From positions 558,001 to 622,000 of the forward strand of contig NZ_SJPS01000003.1 in the NCBI RefSeq assembly GCF_007860015.1: 64,000 nt of DNA, in the 5' to 3' direction. Of the stretch, positions 60,744 to 64,000 are shown piece by piece. The first letter of the stretch is position 1. The number at the start of each line of letters is the position of its first letter. A model generated the notes under the pieces. That model worked only from the letters and a program-made list of their open reading frames with translations. It had not been told where the DNA came from and made no database searches. Source of the stretch: Bythopirellula polymerisocia. GTDB taxonomy: Bacteria > Planctomycetota > Planctomycetia > Pirellulales > Lacipirellulaceae. The position numbers and the translations under genes are program-made.

Positions 60744-61928
60744 ATGAGTTCCCCTGCGACAACCCCTGCTAGTTTGATTCTCTTGCTTTGTGCCAGTAGC
60801 CAACTACTGGCCGATGTGCATCTGATCGTGGGCACACCCGAACAAGGAGGACAGTTCACATCGGTTCAGACGGCAATCAGCACAATTCCCGCTTCGAATG
60901 CTGAGCGATACGTCATCGATATTATGCCCGGCATCTATACCGAGCGCGTGTTTGTCGTGCCCGACAGGGTGACCTTACGCGGCATGGGCGCCTCGCCCAA
61001 CGACACGAAGCTCACTTACTTCGAAACTGCCAACACACCGCCAAATGAGTCCACTGTTCACGCGAGTACCGTGGTCCGGGGCAAGGACTTTGTTGCCGAG
61101 AATCTTACCTTCGAAAACTCTGCCGGGCAAAACGCGGGGCAGGCCCTGGCGATCTACGCGCGGGGTGATCGCTCGATCTTCAACAATTGCCGCTTCCTCG
61201 GGTGGCAGGATACACTCCGCTCCGAATCGGGAAGGCATTATTTTTTCGATTCCTACGCCGAAGGAAGCGTCGACTTTATCTACGGCAAGGGACAAGCCTA
61301 TTTCGAGAACTCTACACTGTTTGCGAAAGCGCCCGGCTATCTCACCGCCCAAGGGCGCGAGCAGGCCAACGAAACCAACGGCTACGTGTTCAAGAATTCC
61401 ACGATCATGGGCTCAGCTCCCAATGGGAGCGTTTATCTGGGGCGCCCTTGGCAGGCCTACTCCCGAGCGATCTTTATCGATACGAAAATGAGTTCGATCA
61501 TCAACTCCGCCGGTTGGCAAACCTGGTCGGGGAATAACCATCTCACCTCCTACTTTGCTGAATACAACAGTATGGACCTGGCGGGGAACCCGCTGGATGT
61601 GAGTGCCCGGGCTAACTGGTCTCACCAGCTAACTGACCTGGAGGCCGCTGCATTCAGCAAGGAAGTCTGGCTTGCCGGGAGCGATGGTTGGAATCCTATT
61701 GCCGAGATCCTCCCCGATCCCTCCGCCGACTTCGACGGGGACGGCGACCGCGATGGTCGAGATTTCCTAGTGTGGCAACGAGATCCGGGCATTGGCAACC
61801 TCGCCGACTGGCAAGCCAATTACGGCGTGCCTGCCTTGACCAATGCGTTTGCCGTGCCGGAGCCGGCTTCATGTGTCTTGATTATTGCCTTGCTCAGTTC
61901 GAGCAGCTCGCTCTGGCGTTGCAGGTGA
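60744..61928 (+). CDS. CE8 pectin methylesterase with dockerin-like repeat and PEP-CTERM tail
   Basis: A 394-residue secreted pectinesterase. Signal peptide to about SSQLLA; beta helix with DVHLIVGTPEQGGQFTSVQT, IMPGIYTERVFV, STVVRGKDFVAENLTFENSAG, and the catalytic set D156 (GWQDTL), D177 (SVDFIYG) and R234 (YLGRPW), all intact. The end carries an EF-hand dockerin-like stretch (DFDGDGDRDGRDFLVWQRDP) and PEP-CTERM VPEPASCVLIIALL. Known: CE8 removes methyl groups from galacturonate, making homogalacturonan cleavable by PL1 lyases and GH28. It lies between PL1 and a broken second CE8 copy, so de-esterification and lyase cleavage are probably co-expressed. The PEP-CTERM and dockerin parts are shared with the neighbouring PL1 enzymes. 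Confidence 0.93.
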   Translation: MSSPATTPASLILLLCASSQLLADVHLIVGTPEQGGQFTSVQTAISTIPASNAERYVIDIMPGIYTERVFVVPDRVTLRGMGASPNDTKLTYFETANTPPNESTVHASTVVRGKDFVAENLTFENSAGQNAGQALAIYARGDRSIFNNCRFLGWQDTLRSESGRHYFFDSYAEGSVDFIYGKGQAYFENSTLFAKAPGYLTAQGREQANETNGYVFKNSTIMGSAPNGSVYLGRPWQAYSRAIFIDTKMSSIINSAGWQTWSGNNHLTSYFAEYNSMDLAGNPLDVSARANWSHQLTDLEAAAFSKEVWLAGSDGWNPIAEILPDPSADFDGDGDRDGRDFLVWQRDPGIGNLADWQANYGVPALTNAFAVPEPASCVLIIALLSSSSSLWRCR

Positions 61929-61976
61929 TTGATTATCCTTTAGAATTCTTCAAATGGATAAGTGCGAACTTCTTCA

Positions 61977-62237
61977 ATGCGTTCCCTCCAAGCCATACTT
62001 GCAAGCCTCCACTTGCTGTTCTTGTGCAGTCCGTCTTTGTTCGCGGATGTACACCTCGTCGTCGGCAATCCTGAGCAAAGAGGCCAGTTCGCGTCCTTTC
62101 AGGCCGCAGTCGACTCTTTCCCGAATGGGAACACGACGCGGTACGTTATCGACATCAAGCCGGGCGCCAATCCCAGAGCCTCCAGCCGAGTTTCTATTCT
62201 GTGTGGGGTCACTATTGATGCGAAGCCTACGTGTTAG
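61977..62237 (+). pseudogene. Truncated CE8 pectin methylesterase remnant
   Basis: An 86-codon frame begins with an intact signal peptide (LQAILASLHLLFLCSPSLFA) and the first CE8 strands DVHLVVGNPEQRGQFASFQA and RYVIDIKPG, matching residues about 23-63 of the complete CE8 next to it. After KPG the similarity ends and an unrelated tail (ANPRASSRVSILCG) runs to a stop. The catalytic aspartates and arginine are absent. It looks like a duplicated CE8 gene that lost everything after the first 50 or so codons by deletion; the remaining DNA up to the GH28 gene (62238-62374) shows nothing recognisable. Confidence 0.8.
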
Positions 62238-62374
62238 ACCCTTTTATCTTAGCAATTGATGACATTGTAAATCGGTCGATCCTCCTGCTGAAATCTAGGG
62301 TGAATGCATACTTTCTTCAAAGCAGCGCCCAATCCAGGACGCGTGAAGCGACAAGTTGAAAAGGGAATATTCTG

Positions 62375-63979
62375 ATGAGCTGGATAGTCTTCATTGTATG
62401 GCCCATGATCGCTAGTGAGATTTTCCTGGTCGGCTCTCAGGAAATGCCAATGCCGACGCCCGCAACCGTGGGACCTGGCGCCATGCCAGGTGAAATCGCC
62501 AGGCTCAATCCTCCGTTTGAGATGCCCCAACTCACCCGCCATGACTTTCACCCGCGATCACTTGACATCAGTCAACAAGGTGCCGAGCCCGGCCGGAAAG
62601 GACTTGTTACAAAGGTCATTCAAGATTGCATCGATCAAGTTGCTGCGGCCGGTGGTGGCACCGTGAATGTTCCTGCAGGCCAATGGCTCAGCGGCAGGAT
62701 CATCCTGAAAACTGGCGTCAATTTACATCTGGCCGAAGGTGCAGAACTCCACTTTTCAAGTCGCATTGAAGACTATTTGCCCGTAGTTTTCTCCCGCTAT
62801 GAAGGTCTCGAAATCATGGGACTCGGCGGTTTGATCTACGCCCACCAACAGACAAACATCGCAGTTACGGGACAAGGAATTCTCGTTGGTCCCGCAGCGG
62901 GACCAGTAAGGGAAGCGCTCCCAGGGCTCTCTGATAAAATGGTAAACCAAGACCTTCCCGTCGAAGAACGAATTCTTGATGGCCGCGAAGGTCGACATTA
63001 CTTTCGACCCTATTTTATCACTCTCATCGATTGCCAAAATGTGCTTATTGAAGGAGTAACTCTGCGAAATGGACCGATGTGGAATATTGTGCCTATTTAC
63101 TGCGATCACGTGATCATTCGCGGTGTGACCGTGGATAGTCGCGGGGTTGTGAATGGCGATGGCGTGAACATCGAATCGAGCGGCAACGTGTTGGTCGAAT
63201 ATTGCAGTGTCTCGACGGGGGACGATTGTTTTGCCCTGAAGGCAGGTCGAAATCTAGACGGCCTACGTACTGGTCGCGCGGTTGAGAACGTCGTCATGCG
63301 TCACAACCACGCCTTAGGAGGGTTTGGCGGGATAACTTGTGGGAGCGAAACCGCAGGGGAAATTCGAAACATCCATGTGCATGACTGTCTCTTCGAAAAT
63401 GTTCTCCATGCCGTTTATCTCAAGACGCGACGCCCTCGTGGTGGAGGTGGAGAACACTTCCTGGCTGAGCGAATTGTGTTCTCAGCGACCAAACATGCGA
63501 TCTTCTTCGACATGCTGGGGGCACCTATGTATGTAGGGGAACTTGCCAATCGGCTCCCTGAACGTCCCTTAACGGAATTGACTCCTTTTTACCGCGATAT
63601 TACTTTGCGCCAGTTCCGTGGTCGCTGTGAAGGTGACGCTATTAAAATAAAGGGCATCCCGGAGAGTCCAGCCTCTCACGTAACACTGGATCAATGCAAC
63701 ATCCAGAGCAACGGGTTAATTAATCTTGCCGACGTTGCCAAAGTCAAGATAAGGAACTCGCAATTTCAAGCAAAAGAGCCTGAGATCCTGCTGCTTGACG
63801 CGGACCAAGTGAGCTTCGAACGGGTAGAATTCAAGACACCTAAATCACGCCTACTCGTGCAGGCCAGCGGTACAGGGACGAAGGATATTACCTTCGACGA
63901 TTGTGAACCCCGCTTTGAGCTAATCAAGATCGAGACCAGCAATGGCACAGAAAATGACGAAGTACGAAAGTTGCGCTGA
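62375..63979 (+). CDS. GH28 polygalacturonase-family enzyme
   Basis: A 534-residue beta-helix protein. Features: GLVTKVIQDCIDQVAAAGGGTVNVPAGQWLSG near residue 75, FRPYFITLIDCQNVLIEGVTL, NGPMWNIVP, then the GH28 catalytic series NGDGVNIESS (first aspartate) and STGDDCFALKAGRN (paired aspartates). The third family motif, normally G-H-G, reads GGFGGITCGSE near residue 315, so the usual histidine is replaced by phenylalanine; the fourth, normally R-I-K, reads YLKTRRPRG. Known: GH28 hydrolyses galacturonan or rhamnogalacturonan by inversion; the histidine is helpful but not always kept outside classical polygalacturonases. The N-terminal hydrophobic stretch (WIVFIVWPMIASEIFLVG) lacks basic residues, so export is uncertain. 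Last complete gene in the window. Confidence 0.88.
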   Translation: MSWIVFIVWPMIASEIFLVGSQEMPMPTPATVGPGAMPGEIARLNPPFEMPQLTRHDFHPRSLDISQQGAEPGRKGLVTKVIQDCIDQVAAAGGGTVNVPAGQWLSGRIILKTGVNLHLAEGAELHFSSRIEDYLPVVFSRYEGLEIMGLGGLIYAHQQTNIAVTGQGILVGPAAGPVREALPGLSDKMVNQDLPVEERILDGREGRHYFRPYFITLIDCQNVLIEGVTLRNGPMWNIVPIYCDHVIIRGVTVDSRGVVNGDGVNIESSGNVLVEYCSVSTGDDCFALKAGRNLDGLRTGRAVENVVMRHNHALGGFGGITCGSETAGEIRNIHVHDCLFENVLHAVYLKTRRPRGGGGEHFLAERIVFSATKHAIFFDMLGAPMYVGELANRLPERPLTELTPFYRDITLRQFRGRCEGDAIKIKGIPESPASHVTLDQCNIQSNGLINLADVAKVKIRNSQFQAKEPEILLLDADQVSFERVEFKTPKSRLLVQASGTGTKDITFDDCEPRFELIKIETSNGTENDEVRKLR

Positions 63980-64000
63980 AGAGCCATTTGTCATTGCAGT

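Overview
The window reads as a planctomycete chromosome, most like the Pirellulales. Lineage markers seen here are a cytochrome-c/DUF1549/DUF1553-type protein with its DUF1501 partner, two DUF1559 prepilin-like proteins, a DUF1080 protein, dockerin-like EF-hand stretches followed by PEP-CTERM tails, and a secreted protein carrying the planctomycete N-terminal FEQLEERLALT motif. Base composition is near 50% GC. No tRNA, rRNA, CRISPR array or insertion sequence was seen.

Most of the window is one large pectin-degradation region whose enzyme families match those needed for rhamnogalacturonans, including rhamnogalacturonan II (RG-II). Layout: (1) 1-13081, minus strand: class II aldolase (cut by the left edge), L-fucose isomerase-like protein, GH2, GH95, a five-bladed-propeller glycosidase and GH106, closely packed. 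(2) 13169-28221, plus strand: GH2, sialidase-fold protein, sodium/solute symporter, DapA/NanA-type lyase, cytochrome/DUF1553 protein, DUF1501 protein, lone sugar-binding protein and secreted GH78. (3) 28229-33412, minus: NCS1-type permease, coupled 63-residue membrane protein, cytoplasmic GH78 and DUF1080 protein. (4) 33537-35264, plus: DUF5060 plus TIM-barrel glycosidase resembling apiosidases. (5) 35294-44902, minus: PL1, GH43-GH29 fusion, sugar isomerase, split transketolase and FGGY kinase. (6) 45394-48018, plus: PL1 with PEP-CTERM. (7) 48164-58124: a different set, namely VTC-domain protein, DUF4956 membrane protein, two DUF1559 proteins, a frameshifted phosphodiesterase/phosphatase and a CotH-kinase protein. 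(8) 58376-63979, plus: PL1, CE8 pectin methylesterase, a CE8 remnant and GH28.

A working model: secreted PL1, CE8 and GH28 enzymes cut homogalacturonan, and the GH2, GH95, GH29, GH78, GH106, GH43-like and GH140-like enzymes trim side chains. Released sugars enter through the SSS and NCS1 carriers; no SusC/SusD pair is present. Two catabolic modules stand out. Apiosidase-like protein, isomerase, FGGY kinase and split transketolase have the composition of the known D-apiose to D-apulose-4-phosphate transketolase route. The sialidase-fold protein, symporter and pyruvate-lyase form a ulosonic-acid cassette that in a pectin locus would best fit Kdo or Dha of RG-II.

Two candidate regulatory signals are not explained by the genes: three promoter regions each carry three TTGC-type half-sites spaced 20 and 21 bp, and a perfect 18-bp palindrome lies between the divergent NCS1 permease and apiosidase-like genes.
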